Assembly: GCF_003597395.2 (NCBI RefSeq)
Contig: NC_133777.1
Location: forward strand, 7,172,074 to 7,236,073
Reading direction: 5' to 3'
DNA length: 64,000 nucleotides
Source of the DNA: Chelonoidis abingdonii
Taxonomy: Eukaryota > Chordata > Testudines > Testudinidae
The number at the start of each line of letters is the position of its first letter. Within the stretch, counting starts at the first letter, position 1. The position numbers were made by a program, and so were the translations under genes. Shown in pieces: positions 22,135 through 33,776 of the stretch. The notes beneath the pieces were generated by a model. It saw only the letters and a program-made list of their open reading frames with translations, did not search any database and was not told where the DNA came from.

Positions 22135-22530
22135 CAAATAATTGATTTTTCGGTTTGGGAGCCAAACTGGAAAAAGAAAATCACTTCGTTTCAAACCAAA
22201 ACTGAATTTTTTTTTCCACATTTTTTCCTGACAAAACAAAATGGAAAAACAAATTCATATTGGTCAAACAAAACGTTTCAAATGCCAATTCAAATCAACA
22301 TTTGCTAAGTGAAATTGTGAAGCGTTTTGGTTTGAAAATGTCAGAATGAAACAGTTCAGTGTTTCCTGGTTCATTTTTTCAGGCTGTTAGTTTGTTTGTT
22401 TGTTTTGGGGGTGTGGCTAAAATTAATAGCTACATTTAACCCAAATGCATGAATAATTTCACTGCCCCAAAACAATTATTTGGGGGCAAATTCACCAAAA
22501 AAATTCACCAAGCTCTGCTGAGGCCAATTT
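22135..22530. repeat. AT-rich dispersed repeat (TTTCGGTTT type)
   Basis: Rich in 'aaaatgtc', 'gtttcaaa' and 'attttttc' words with loosely symmetrical halves. I associate it with a sauropsid dispersed repeat but cannot name the family. Confidence 0.35.
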
Positions 22531-22631
22531 TTTTTTAAGACTTACACAACAAGAAGAGGTAGAGCTCGCCCCGTCTACCTTGCTCCTTCACAACTCCCAG
22601 CCTCTTCAGTATCCCATCTGGCCAGGGGGTA

Positions 22632-22748
22632 GCTTGACCAGATAGCAAGTGTGAAAAATTGGGACACTTTTTTTTCTGGGCATGGGGCAGGGCAGGATAA
22701 TTGCACATATAAGACAAAGCCCCTAATAGCAGAACATCTGATCAGCCG
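22632..22748 (-). mobile_element. TA-type MITE, diverged copy
   Basis: 'gaccagatagcaagtgtgaaaaattggga' and 'cacatataagacaaagcccctaa' match the reverse strand of the GGGTGACCAGA family seen at 10684-10940 and 45302-45418. Ends are decayed. Confidence 0.65.
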
Positions 22749-24399
22749 AGGCAACAGGTAGATTCTTCGCCACATTCCCCAACCGACCTTTGCTGCTGAC
22801 ATCACCCAAGTCTAATAAGGTCACGGAATAATTTTTCAAGTTTGTGGGGATGCTATTGAGTTAAAGGCTGTTTAGACCCCCAAAGCTGTGGCTGGCATCG
22901 TGTGCTTTGTTAATAAACATGAGTTTATCTATCTACTTATGGAAATTAAAAGCACTTCGCTATTGATCGCAGCATGCATGACTTCCTTATGCACCAACAT
23001 TTAGATACAGTAGGAAAGTCCCTTTGGTGTGTTTGTAAATTATAAAAAAGGTGTATTGAATTTCACTCCGCACGTGCTGTGAGCCTTGAATTGTCAGTGG
23101 CTGTCACTCCTGTTCACATTCAGCCTATCCCTCACTCCCCGGGAGAGCAACTCAGCAGGCTTCCAGGTAAAAGACCTATTTGAGTCCTAAAGACATTCCC
23201 CCCAGGAGTGGGTCCCTTTGAATGCAATTTAATAAGAGTCTACATGTTTAGACTGTAAGCTTTTACTCTTACTCTAGAGATGTACTCCACCTTGCACAAT
23301 AGGGCCCCGACTCCATTCGCCTGTGGGCAGGACCACACTACAAATGCTAACTTATAATACTTTAGTGCCTTTTATCCTAATGCCACCGGTGCTGAAACCG
23401 GGAAAGGGGCCCAGGGGGGCATGCCCCCCCCCTTTTTAACAAAAGAAACATAAGCGCAGAATTCATGTCCCCTGAAGATTCCCCCCCACCCTCGCGAATA
23501 ATCAATTAAGCTGAGGAGGTGCTGCAATTACACCTTTCAACCACCAGGGGCTGCCATGGTGCCAGAGGAGAGGGCAGTTGGCTCAGTGCCAGAGCTGCCA
23601 GCCATGGAGAGGGAGGAGGCACTTGAGCTTTGTCTCCCCCCCGCACACACACACTTCTACAAAGTTTCCTGTGCCCTTGCCTAAAGCGCTTTACAAACTA
23701 TACATCCATCATTGTTGAAATGCAGCCACCTCTGGGGTGGAGGAGTATGGCCAGCAGATGCAGAGCACAGTAGATGAGTAGAGGAAAAATGTTCTGGGGC
23801 AAACCCCGTACTCTTACAAATATGGGCCAGGGGTTCTGTAATGCTCACATAAAGCAGACAGGACTCTGGTTCTTAAGGATCTGCACACTGTGAACTACAC
23901 AGAACTCATTTTGTCTGCCTCAGAAGGATCAGCCATCCATCCCTGCTGGGGTTTGGGCCTGTGTTTCCTGGGCAGCCTGATTTGCAACTCATGATGCTTG
24001 TACTGAAGCCGGAGTAAGTCTGAATAAATCAGTGGCAATCTTCAGTTCAGAGCCAATAGCCTCTTAAAACTGCTAGCTTGGAAAGCCACAAGACAACAAA
24101 TTGCCAATTCAGACAAGAAATAAGGCATGCCTAGCAGGGTGCAGCTGTCAGTTTGAAACTCATATGCTCAGTGGATGATCTGTTGTTTCCCAGAGACCCA
24201 GGTCTGCACTAGAAGCATGTAATCTCCCAAGGCAGACATGCCATTGCATAGTCTGATCAGTGACGCAGCAGGGAGAGCTGCAGAGAGCATCCAGCAGGGA
24301 ACTGACAAGAAACAACACATCCTGCAAATGTAGGATAAGCAATGCAGGAAGCTAGCACTTGTCTCTGTGGGGTGCAAGGTGTCTGTCTTCCAACACTTG
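22749..24399. other. intergenic stretch
   Basis: A C/G-rich segment at 23395-23480 and a SINE-like tail near 23675-23710 ('aaagcgctttacaaac'). A CTCF-like word CCACCAGGGGCTGCC occurs at 23541-23555. No gene is seen. Confidence 0.45.
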
Positions 24400-24666
24400 G
24401 GGTACATCCACAGCAAAAAAAGACCCATGGCAGAGCCTGGGTCTACAGACTGGGGTTCATGAGCTGGCAGTGTAAATGTTTTGACTCGGGTTAGCACTCA
24501 GGCTCTGAAACCCTGGAAGCGGGGGGGTCTCAGAGCCCAGACTCCGTCCTGAGAAAGAACCTCTCCACTGCTAGTTTTAACACTGTAACGTGAACCCGAG
24601 TCTGTAGCCCCAGGCTCTGAGACTCACTGCTGCAGATTTGAGGTGGGGTTATTTTTTCGCAGTACC
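24400..24666. mobile_element. inverted-repeat MITE
   Basis: The left part GGGGTACATCCACAGC with CAAAAAAAGACCC is mirrored by GGGTTATTTTTTCGCAGTACC at the right. The interior has the fold-back pairs GGGTCTACAGACTGG and GAGTCTGTAGCCC. Moderately diverged. Confidence 0.6.
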
Positions 24667-26669
24667 TAATGAGTCCAGAGCCAGCCTTCAACAAATTAAT
24701 AGCAAGACTTGAATTGACTCCAATGGGAGGTGACTGGAACCTGCAGTGCTCACTGAAAGTAGGTCTTGGGTGGCCAGGTTGGAGTCACCAAAGCACAGGG
24801 AGGCAGAAGTACAGCCCAAATGAGGTGCAAGGTCTTGCTTCCATGTGCAATCAGGCAGAGGGCGACCTCCATGGGCTGCCGAACTCATGGAAGCTTTGTA
24901 CACACTGTGGATTGCTGGCAAAATGCTCAGCTGGCAACAGGCCTATCCAGGAAATTGTGACGGGGAATTCAAAATGTAACAGGAACTTATCGGAGGTGGT
25001 GGAAGGGAGTTTTGTGGACGAAGATATGAATTGCCTTGGAAGTCTATTGGAAGGGATGCTGCATGTCTAATGCTCTCTTTCTGGCAGACAACTTCTCTCT
25101 ACAATACTGTAACTGTGCTAGTGTAGACTGGCATTGCTTTGCCTACACAGTGCATTTCTGCTTTTGATAGCACTCTGAAGCTTCTTTGTAGCGTGAGCGT
25201 GCATCCATCTCCATCCATGGTATCTTCCAAAGTCCTTCCACTGTGGCTGCCATAGGTCTTCCTTGCCTAGCCTTGTGTTCTTCCAAGTGCTTTGATTATA
25301 TCATAATGTAGTTCCTTGCATCAAAGAAGGGACTATCCTTCACTGTGACACACCAAAGACCAAAGGGCCCCACAGTCAGTAGGGGAAGGGGCCTAGAAAG
25401 AAAACAGCATTTCCATTTCTGAGCTGTCCAAGATGAGTTTGAGTTTCTGGAGTGGGCTAATTCTTTTCTGGGAGAAAATACAATGGACCCAGACGGCATG
25501 GAACCTGGGGGGGTAGAGAGGAGTTGCAGTAGGGAAGAGTTTGGTGGAGACATCAGGAAATCAGTCTGTGTACACATGGCCGGAATGTTAAGCAGCAGCT
25601 GGAACAGCTCTGCAACCAGTTGCCAGTGAAGAGCCTAGCCAATACTTAACTCCTCAAAATAGAACTTTCCACATGTGGGTGAATGGCACACAGTAGCTTC
25701 ACAGCTCCCACTCACCTGGAACATTATTGTGTGATGCAGCAAAAGACAGCAGCTGAGCTCAGACACAAGTCGCTCCATTTACTCCAGCTAAACAGCTTTC
25801 TGGAGTCTAGTTCCCCAATTCCAGGGTGCCTCTCTGTGGCTGTGTAAATCCTGTTCCCCACAGTTGGGTTCCACTCAGACTGTCTCAACCCCACCCCTAG
25901 CCAATTCTGTGTTAGAGGGGCCGCCCTTGAAGTCACTGTCTCAGTACAGCCTACCCCAAACATTCAAAAATCAAGAGATTGTCTTAAAAATCATGAGATT
26001 TTTTTAAAAATGTGGATTATTTTATTTACTTTTGGGTTTTTTCACCTTTAGGCTGCACTAGGGTCTCGTTTTTTAGATTTTATCCCTAACCATCAGGACT
26101 AGAAACTTTTTTTTTTTTAATGAAAGCTGAGAGTGTCATATTTTCACATGACATGAGTGGCTGGAGCTGTAAGAAAGAGCCGGTGTCACGTAGAATCAGC
26201 AGCACTGCTTCCTCAGCCAGTCAGAACCACTACCCAATTTGGGACACCTTGTCTTAAATGCGCCAAAGCAGAGAACCAACCTCTTTTCTGTTCTTATTTG
26301 CAATGGCCCTGTACCCTCCTTCCCACAGCCCCCCAAATCCCAGCAAAATGACAATATCTTGGTAATAAACGCAGTATGTCTGTAAACAATGTTGTGTTAT
26401 GAGTCTGATCCAAAACCCATTGAAAGAGTCTCATTGTCTTCAACCTGCATTGGATCAAGATCTGTTTTCAAGATGATTAGTGATTTCTCTGCTTCAATGA
26501 TTCAAGAAATTAGGGAATTTAGAGATGTCTCAGGGTTTCAAGGTGGTTCTGTACCAAATCCTAAGTAGTGGATGAAATCGAGATACACAGAAAATCACTG
26601 CCAGAGAAATGGGCAAACCCCCACACGCACACATGCACAATCCGCTAATGAAATACTTAGCGTTCTGTA
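24667..26669. other. intergenic stretch with an old dispersed repeat
   Basis: Near 25960-26180, 'aatcatgagattttttt', 'tttgggttttttcacc' and 'catgacatgagtggctggagct' match a diverged sauropsid repeat of unknown class. The rest is unassigned; a 133-codon open frame at 24669-25070 has no recognisable features. Confidence 0.4.
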
Positions 26670-27258
26670 TTGCATCCCAGCTGGGAGAAATTATATGCTG
26701 CAAACTACATACAGCTGTGGAACAGCCTTCCAAGGGGAGTAGTGGGGGCAAAAGACATCTCTAGCTTTAAGACTAAGTTTGATAAGTTTATGGAGGGGAT
26801 GGTATGATGGGATAGCCTAATTTTGGGAATTAATTGATCTTTGATTATTAGCAGGTAAATATACCCAATGGTCTGTGATGGGATGTTAGATGGGTTGGGA
26901 TCTGAGTTACTACAGATAATTCTTTCCTGGGTGTCTGGCTGATGGGTCTTGCCCACATGCTCAGGGTTTAGCTGATCGCCATATTTGGGGTCGGGGAGGA
27001 ATTTTCCTCCAGGGCAGATTGGCAGAGGCCCTGGGGGTTTTTCGCCTTCCTCTGTAGCGTGGGGCATGGGTCACTTGCTGGAGGATTCTCTGTACCTTGA
27101 GGTCTTTAAACCACAATTTGAGGACTTCAGTAGCTCAGACATAGGTTAGGGGTTTGTTACAGGAGTGAGTGGGTGAGATTCTGTGGCCTGCATTGTGTAG
27201 GAGGTCAGACTATAAAATCATAATGGTCCCTTCTGACCTTAAAGTCTATGAGTCTAGA
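26670..27258 (+). mobile_element. CR1 LINE 3' end
   Basis: 'gtggaacagccttccaagggg', 'aagtttgataagtttatggaggggat', 'ggggaggaattttcctccagggc' and 'ataatggtcccttctgaccttaaagtctatga' are characteristic of one CR1 3' UTR subtype. The 5' part is absent. Confidence 0.9.
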
Positions 27259-28179
27259 GGTGATTTAACGAAATGAGGCAGGCTAATAATATATGGAATT
27301 AATAGAACCAATGGCTGTTGCATCTTGATTTAATCAGATGCTTTCCCCCAATGGATTTAGTTGTAGCACCACAGCTGGGCCTCCCCTTCCCTAACCAGCA
27401 TCTCTCCTCTTCATTTTAAAGCTCTCTCAATCTTCTAGCCACGGGTCAGTCCTGCAGTGATGACTTCAGGCTAAATCTGGGCCTCATGGATGGGAAGCCA
27501 GTAGGAATTGCATAGAGCCGAATGCCGAATGTCGACCTTTAGTCTGCACTGATGGTGCTGATTTAGGGCAGCAAGATCTAACCCTATTAGATTTTCCCCA
27601 ATTGTAGCTTTGGGAACAAGGAGGCTCATGGGTGGGGACAGAGGAGTGAAATATACAGCATCCTCCCCCATGGATTTACAGAGCCCTTCCAGTGTCCAGC
27701 TTTTGACAGAGATGACCTGTAACTGCCGTCAGGGCAGGGCAGGGCAGGGCAGGGTGAAAGAGTGAGGGCAGCAGCTTCAGCAGATTTAACAGAGCATGCT
27801 CACTCTGTGGGCTCACTCACTGCTGCCTTTTGAGGACCAGTTACTGCTCCTGAGAAAGACCACTGTGTTATTAACTATTATTATTTAGTATCCCTATTGC
27901 AGTAGTGGGTGGGGCCTCAATCACAGACGCCATTGTGCCAGGTGCTCCACAAAGGCAGACCCAAAAGACAGGCCCTGCCCTGAGGAATTCACTTGCCCCC
28001 CACCAAAGAGACATACAACCCTGTCGTCACCTCCCGCCCCCGGCCCGAGAAAGGACGGAGGTCCAGGAAGTTGGAATGTTTCTGTAAAGCAAGTGACAGA
28101 AGCAGCGGCCCTGGGGAGAAGAGCAGAAGAAAGAGAAAGCTCTCCTGTTAAGAGGGCTCCGGGGAGCCATAGCTCATAA
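27259..28179. other. intergenic stretch
   Basis: Contains an AGGGC pentamer repeat (27731-27754) and a SINE-like tail near 27880-27990 ('gccaggtgctccacaaaggcag', 'ggccctgccctgaggaattca'). No gene is seen. Confidence 0.5.
27731..27754 (+). repeat. (AGGGC)n short tandem repeat
   Basis: Nearly five perfect units of AGGGC. Confidence 0.95.
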
Positions 28180-28189
28180 CTGGCTCCAG

Positions 28190-28470
28190 GCTGACGTCAA
28201 AAGATTGGTGAGAAAAAGCCCAGTGTAATATTTACCAATCGCTTTCCAAACCCCCCCCCCCTTTCCAGCAGGGAGAGAGATGTTATTACAGCGCTTCGGC
28301 TGGAGCATAACAGAAGGCCCTTAATCAAGAGAGATGAAAAAACCTATGACACACAGTGCATTTGGGGCTCTTTATTAAACTTAGTGAGGGGGGATAATAG
28401 AATCAACGCACTCCTCGTAACTGCATGCTCTGATGAAAGGAGCGCCTTTTAGAGAGCAGCAGTGAGTCAG
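28190..28470. promoter_or_regulatory. candidate distal regulatory block with a CRE and an AP-1/NF-E2-like site
   Basis: A full palindromic cAMP response element TGACGTCA is at 28192-28199, a CCAAT word is in 'accaatcgc' near 28238, and TGAGTCAGCA is at 28463-28472. The stretch between is non-repetitive. It lies about 4.5 kb upstream of RASD1. Regulatory activity is inferred from motifs only. Confidence 0.3.
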
Positions 28471-28529
28471 CAGCACAAGCCCAGTGGGGAGACATCAGGA
28501 ACAAAGTCCGTCCCGGTTCAGGTGGTCTC

Positions 28530-28800
28530 TAGAGGCTGTAGCAAGGGACTGGAAATCTGGCCTCCTGGATTCTGTTCCCAGCTCCGGGAGAAAGTGCCAT
28601 GAGACTGGGAACCAGGATTCCATGCCCAGCTTGCAGGAATTTGATCTGGTGGTTAGACCAAAGGGGACTGGGAGTCAGGTTCTGTATGTGTCCTGTCATT
28701 GGTTCTCATGTGTGATCTTAGGCAAATTGCATAAGCCCATTTATTCCCCCATCCATCCATCTGTAAAATGGGCAAAAGATGCAATACTATCCTCCCCACG
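28530..28800 (+). repeat. MIR-like SINE
   Basis: 'ctggcctcctggattctgttcccagctc', then 'gtgatcttaggcaaattgc' and 'catctgtaaaatgggc' follow the MIR order with an expanded middle. Confidence 0.6.
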
Positions 28801-29379
28801 CTGCAGGATCCAAAGCAGAACCCAACTGGCGAGCCAGGTAATAACAGCCTTGTTAGGCTGATCAGTGTTAACGGCAGCCAGCAAGGAGCTGTGTGTCTTA
28901 GATCCAAAGACAATCATAAACCTTGGTAAACCCAGTGGCTGGGCCACATGCTCACTGTGCAGTTCAACATATGGTCCCTGACGTGTGTTTGTAGGGACTC
29001 AGCAAGCTCCCACTGCCTCTATGATCGAATGCTGCTTTGAACACTGTTTAAGCCTCATGAACTCCCACCAGCTTTTGATCCCACAGGGTAGAAATCTCAC
29101 AAAATCCTCTCTATGCCTGCACTTTCTGCTGACTTGGGCCCTGTGAGAACCGCATCTTGGTGGGGGGAGGAGGTGGTGCAGCCAACCGTGGATGGGAAAA
29201 CAGGTCACTTCAAAACAGATGCGCTTGGCACCGTACCCTGAAAAACAATACAGTTGTAGTTTGTCTGACTGGAAAGGTCAGTGGATCTGATGGCCCTGCA
29301 TTGAGAGCTCCCTGGCCCTGGGCATGGTTAGCAGAAGTTACCTAGGTGTCCTCAGCCATTTCAATCATAGGACAGGGCA
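28801..29379. other. intergenic, no feature recognised
   Basis: Unique-looking sequence; no repeat, gene or strong motif recognised. Confidence 0.5.
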
Positions 29380-29890
29380 TCTCAACTAGCTGCGGACTCA
29401 TGGAGGGCCTCAGCAGGTCATCTAGTCCACCCCCCTGCACTGAGACAGGGGTAAATATAGTGAGACCATCCCTGACAGGTGTTTGTTGTAAAACCTCCCA
29501 GCGATGTGGATTCCACAACCTCCTGAGGTCACCTGTCTGGAGCTTAACTATTCTTCGAGTTAGAACATTTCTCCTAATAGCTCACCCAAATCTCCCTTGC
29601 TGCAGATTAAGTCCATTACTTCTCCTCTATCTTCAGCCAATACTGAAAACAATCGATCGCTGTCCTCTTTATAAACAACCTTTCCCATCTTTGAAGACTG
29701 TTATCGTCAGCCTTCTTGTCTCTAGACTAAACATGCCCAATTCTTTCCTCATAGGTCATGTTGTCTAAACTTTTTATCATTTTTGTTGCTTTCCTCTGGA
29801 CTTTCTCCAATTTGGTCACATCCTGTTGCAGCTTGCACCCAAATGGAAAACTCAAGTTCATTCCTGATCCTAGCTGCACCTTCAGATTTC
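29380..29890 (-). mobile_element. CR1 LINE fragment, minus strand
   Basis: 'ggtcatctagtccaccccc', 'acctcccagcgatgtggattccac', 'cccaattctttcctcataggtcatg' and 'ttttgttgctttcctctggac' are the reverse strand of a CR1 3' end. The minus frame reads Leu-Glu-Lys-Val-Gln-Arg-Lys-Ala-Thr-Lys-Met-Ile-Lys. Truncated and broken. Confidence 0.9.
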
Positions 29891-32379
29891 CATGTGCCGG
29901 GTTTTGCGGTTCAGCATGTGTCGATGGGATGGACCAGTGTCTGGATGAAGAACACGCTGCTTTTCCTGTCACCGAGGAGCCTCACAAAGGGAGCAAATGG
30001 ATTTCCCATGTACTGAGAAGAGCTAACTTGAGAGGAGGCTTTGAACAAGCTATTTTTATTCCCCCAGGGCGTGATTATGAAGTGTGTGGTTAGGGATAAA
30101 TTCTGATTGAGATGGTCGATTTGTCTATCCCCAAGGAACAGGCACTTTCTAACTCCCTTGTTGTTTTCAGCCAACCACTTCTATTAAGTGATCTTTGTTA
30201 TTTCGGGGATTGATCAACTTGTGTTTTAGGACCGTCTAATAAACCTCCTGGCACTCTCATTTATAGATCAGGAACATTCCCAATTTGGGAATTATACGCT
30301 CTCTGCCTAAAATCCCCCTTGCGGCTTCAACTGGCTATGATGTTTCTCAATACCTAGGTTTCTGTGGGCTGTTTAAATAGCTGCTGCATTCCCCTCCAGA
30401 GGAAGCAGCATTTTGCAGCTGTAGGGATGGCCAGTGTTTACAGTTGCTTCTGGATTAGGCTTCGGCTAGAGTCTAGATTTACAGCCAATGTGGATTAGGT
30501 TCAATGGTATCAGATTTTCACGAGCTGTTCTTGTGAAACGTCCATCATCTTAAATCTTACAAGGTCAGATATTTGAGGCGGGGTCATTTCTCTCCAGCCA
30601 CATCTGAAAATAAACCCTTCCAAATACAGGGTCTACAATCAAAGTCGCATGGGATTTTAATCCAAGCCATCTCATCTCTGTGCCCCAGCTATGGTGATCC
30701 TGGCCTGCATCATAGCAGCAAAACATCCATAAAGCACCAGTTCAACAAGTGTAATACGTCCCCATGAGGGTCCTGAATTGATGGGGTACTTAAGCAAGCA
30801 AGTAGGTTCTGTCCCTTTTTCCTCTGTCTTGTCTGTTTAGATTATAAATTCTTTTTAGGCAGAGCTATCGATTGCTCTGTATTTGTACAGCACCTAGCAC
30901 TCTGGGCCCTGCTTTTGGGTGGCACTATTGTGAGCAGTGTGATTAACTGGAGAACTTTAATCACATGGGTAGTTCTATTGAAGCAACTGACTTCAGTGGC
31001 ACTGGTCCTGCTCGTGTGCTTGATGTATATACACTTGCATAAGTATCTCGCTAACTCAAGGGCTACATAATCCCTCCTAAGGGAGCAATGGAGCCCAGGG
31101 CCATATGGCCGGGTCAATGGGTTGGAAAACTGCCATAAAAGGCCTGACTGCAAATTGCCATCTTCAGCTTAATCAAGCGCTCTGTTCTGCTGGCTTCCCC
31201 TGGCCCCTCTGACACGCTAATGTCTCCCCACACTCTCAGTTGGCAATGACTGGGGCTCACTTTTTGAGCTGCTTGTGGTTCCATCCTGGCCCAGTGCAAT
31301 TTTGTTTCAAGCACTTTTTCATTTCCTGCTGTCTTTTGGCAACTGATGCAACTGGTGCTCTACAGTCACCTGCGTGGGTGACTGAGTTTGCGGGGTTCCA
31401 TCTGCTCCCCTAACATCTGTTTACTCAGGTGCTTCTTTGACCTGTGCGCCCTTCATAAAATCTAACATTGCTCCCAGGAAAAGTGACAAGCAAGCCGCAC
31501 CTTCTGCTGCCCTCTAGCGGAGACACTCCGCATTACAAGCCACTTCAATTTGGCCACATTCGGACTCTTCTTGTAGTGATTCGTTTTTCCCTGTGTTTCG
31601 AGGCACCGTTTTTTTTCTTTGCATATTTTTTAAATGGGCAGAATAACATCCCTGCTGCAGCAGCACGTAAATAACAGCGCATAAGGCGTAATGAGTCAGT
31701 GGCGTTTACCCTTCTTGTCTGTTAATGCTTGTTGACGATTGCCACTGCTCGCCCAAGGTGAGTGGCTTTTAGGCTGGGAAAAGCAGCAGGCAATACAAAC
31801 AGCCACACTTCAATAATGCATCACAAAAGCTTCCAGCCAGCCGCAGCAGGAGGACTGGAAAGTGTAACGGATAATAGGAGCTGACCCGCAAAAACCTGTT
31901 ACTTGTTTTGTGAGTGCTCGTCCCTGCAAACTATTTCCAGAGAGAGAGGAAAATACACTGGAAATGAAACCACAAGGGAAAACCAAAGGAGCGCAGCTCC
32001 CCAGCCACCCACAGCCTGGATAGAAATGGAAAATCGGGGGCGGGGGGGGGGGCCGGAATGGCACTAATCAGACTAGACAGAACCCGCCGGAGAAAGGGAA
32101 CTAACCAGGCTTCGGGCGGTGGGATGGGGAGGCCAACTTTGGTACCTACATTAGAGCGGAAAAAATCGAGGAAGCTAAAAAAGTTTCCCTTCAGTGTAAG
32201 CGACAAAGGGCTGAAAGAGGCACCAGAACTGGTGCGTGTGTCAACAACAATCCAACGTGTCCCGCTCAATCGATGGCCCCTTTTCAGTGACTTGAACTGC
32301 AAATATCACACACACACACCCGTGTGTTGGGATCACAAAGCCTTATCCGGCATATTTGTATGTAACTGACAGACAATAG
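29891..32379. other. intergenic, upstream flank of RASD1
   Basis: A SINE-like tail is near 30838-30930 ('tctgtatttgtacagcacctagcac'). From about 31440 the sequence is non-repetitive and may hold RASD1 control elements: a CTCF-like site (31504-31520), TGAGTCA at 31692-31698, and a G-run at 32036-32054. A CA run is at 32310-32320. Confidence 0.5.
31504..31520 (-). promoter_or_regulatory. candidate CTCF site
   Basis: On the minus strand this reads CCGCTAGAGGGCAGCAG, a close fit to the CTCF core (CC-rich start, AGAGGGCAGC end). It lies about 1.4 kb upstream of the RASD1 start codon. Binding is inferred. Confidence 0.5.
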
Positions 32380-32782
32380 CCATCGATTTTCCCAGCTCCC
32401 TCCCCCGCTCCACTTCTGCCCTCAGGCAGGTCCCCGACCTGCCCGGGAGCCCCCTCTGGGCCGAAACAGACCGCCCGGAGCCGGGGCGCTTCTGGCGGAG
32501 CGGGGAGCCAGGCACCGTGTATCCAAGAGGAGGGTGGCACCGAATCCAGCTGGCAGTGGAGGGGGGGGGGGTCATTGCAAAGTGCCCAGGAAATTGCACG
32601 AGCCCCGTCTCACCCGGGGGTGGGGGGCTCTGCATGCCCCGGGGATCGGGCTCCAGCAATGCAGCAGGATGGTCACCCCCCCAGCGCAGGCAGGCAAAAG
32701 CTGCGGCGCACCAAGCCGCGCCCCCGGAGGGCCCGGCCAGCCGGCTGCAAGCAGCAGCCTCCCCAGGCTGTGACGCTACCGA

Positions 32783-32790
32783 GGGGCGGG
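32783..32790 (+). promoter_or_regulatory. GC box (Sp1-type) of RASD1
   Basis: GGGGCGGG, about 12 bases before the TATA box. Confidence 0.6.
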
Positions 32791-32801
32791 CACGGCCAGC
32801 T

Positions 32802-32810
32802 CTATATAGA
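32802..32810 (+). promoter_or_regulatory. TATA box of RASD1
   Basis: CTATATAGA inside AGCTCTATATAGAGCC. Transcription would be expected to start roughly 25-30 bases downstream, near 32833, giving a 5' UTR of about 90 bases. Confidence 0.75.
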
Positions 32811-32921
32811 GCCAGCGGCGGCCAGGGTCGCTCACATCGGACTCGCAGCCTGTACGGGAGAGGGCGCGCCCAGTGGCCAGCAGTTCCCCAGACCCCAAGC
32901 CGCCGCTGCGTCTCCCCTTCC

Positions 32922-33207
32922 ATGAGACCCGCCACCATGATCAAGAAGCTGTGCCAGAGCGAGGCCGAGCTGAGCATCCCGGCCAAGAACTGCTATCGCA
33001 TGGTGGTGCTGGGCTCCTCCAAGGTGGGCAAGACGGCCATCGTCTCCCGCTTCCTGACGGGCTGCTTCGAGGAGCAGTACACGCCCACCATCGAGGACTT
33101 CCACCGCAAGTTCTACAGCATCCGCGGCGAGGTCTATCAGCTGGACATCCTGGACACGTCGGGCAACCACCCCTTCCCGGCCATGCGGCGCCTCTCCATC
33201 CTGACAG
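32922..33207 (+). CDS. RASD1: RASD1 coding exon 1
   Basis: RASD1 (Dexras1/AGS1) is a membrane-anchored, Ras-like monomeric GTPase first found as a dexamethasone-induced gene; it modulates G-protein signalling. This exon codes residues 1-95 plus one base. It contains the P-loop GSSKVGKT (residues 31-38), the effector loop TPTIEDF (54-60) and the G3 motif DTSGN (78-82); Ser-Gly-Asn in place of Ras Ala-Gly-Gln is normal for this family. Start: the first ATG (32922) gives a five-residue leader before Met-Ile-Lys-Lys, the same length as the human leader. An in-frame second ATG at 32937 has a better Kozak context (GCCACCATGA). The donor GTACGC is at 33208. Near-identity to remembered human RASD1 separates it from RASD2. 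Confidence 0.97.
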
Positions 33208-33414
33208 GTACGCGGGGGCCGGGGCTTGCAAGGCGGGGTCCCCAGCCGTCCTGGGGCCGGGGGGCTGCAGCGCCCCTCTGGGGAGGGAAGGGAGCCGCGG
33301 ACAGTCCCAGCTGGGAATGCTTCTTGTGCCGGGGTCAGGGGACAGTCACAGCTCTCTCTGTGCGCTTCTCCCGCTTGCCAAGCGATGGGGAGGATTTTAA
33401 ATGTGCAGCTGATA

Positions 33415-33482
33415 GGCCAGGGCGGGATCGAACCTGGGACTCCAGGAGTTTAGTGCAGGTGCCTCTACCCCACCAGCTGGAA
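33415..33482 (-). repeat. tRNA-like remnant (tRNA-derived SINE head or pseudo-tRNA)
   Basis: The minus strand has GGTTCGATCCC, matching the Pol III B box and T-loop, and TGGTGGGGTAGAGGCA about 25 bases upstream, resembling an A box and D-arm. A full cloverleaf with a paired acceptor stem is not evident, so a working tRNA is unlikely. Confidence 0.5.
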
Positions 33483-33648
33483 ACGAGAGGGCTGCTAGCT
33501 AAGGTTGGAGAGCAGACACATTAATCTCTCTCTAAGTGGTCTTGGTGCCACCAGGTAGGACAGAGCACCACACTCAGAAGGTGTGTGAGTTACACTAGGA
33601 AAGTGAACCAAGCTAGGGCTAGGTGGGTATCTGGATGGTGCTGCAGCC

Positions 33649-33776
33649 CAGGGGTTCTGGAACAATTTTTATAGGGGGGGGGCTGAGAGCCATTGAACCA
33701 AACTGTAAACCTTGTATAGGATGGAAACCACTTCAAGCTGGGAAGTGCGGCAGCCCCCCTACTTCCAGCACCTATG
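33649..33776 (+). mobile_element. short MITE in RASD1 intron
   Basis: Begins CAGGGGTTCTGGAACAATTT and ends CTACTTCCAGCACCTATG. The ends are partly complementary (CTGGAA / TTCCAG). The phrase 'gagccattgaaccaaactgtaaacc' is one I associate with a high-copy turtle element. Confidence 0.65.

Larger units (their letters stand above)
32380..33330. promoter_or_regulatory. CpG-rich promoter region of RASD1
   Basis: G+C and CpG frequency rise sharply from about 32.38 kb through the first RASD1 exon and fall again in the intron. The block covers the GC box, TATA box, 5' UTR and exon 1, as expected of a CpG-island promoter. Confidence 0.75.

Noticed and set aside
23541..23555. Third CTCF-like site CCACCAGGGGCTGCC
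   Set aside because: Similar CACCAGGGG words occur elsewhere in this window (for example inside the MITE at 61781-62100), so it is too weak to call alone.
32333..32986. 217-codon minus-strand open frame over the RASD1 promoter
   Set aside because: CpG-rich sequence has few stop codons; there is no domain and it is antisense to the promoter.
32517..33524. 335-codon open frame spanning the RASD1 promoter, exon 1 and intron
   Set aside because: It is RASD1 exon 1 extended upstream through the GC-rich promoter and downstream past the donor site. The real coding part is 32922-33207.
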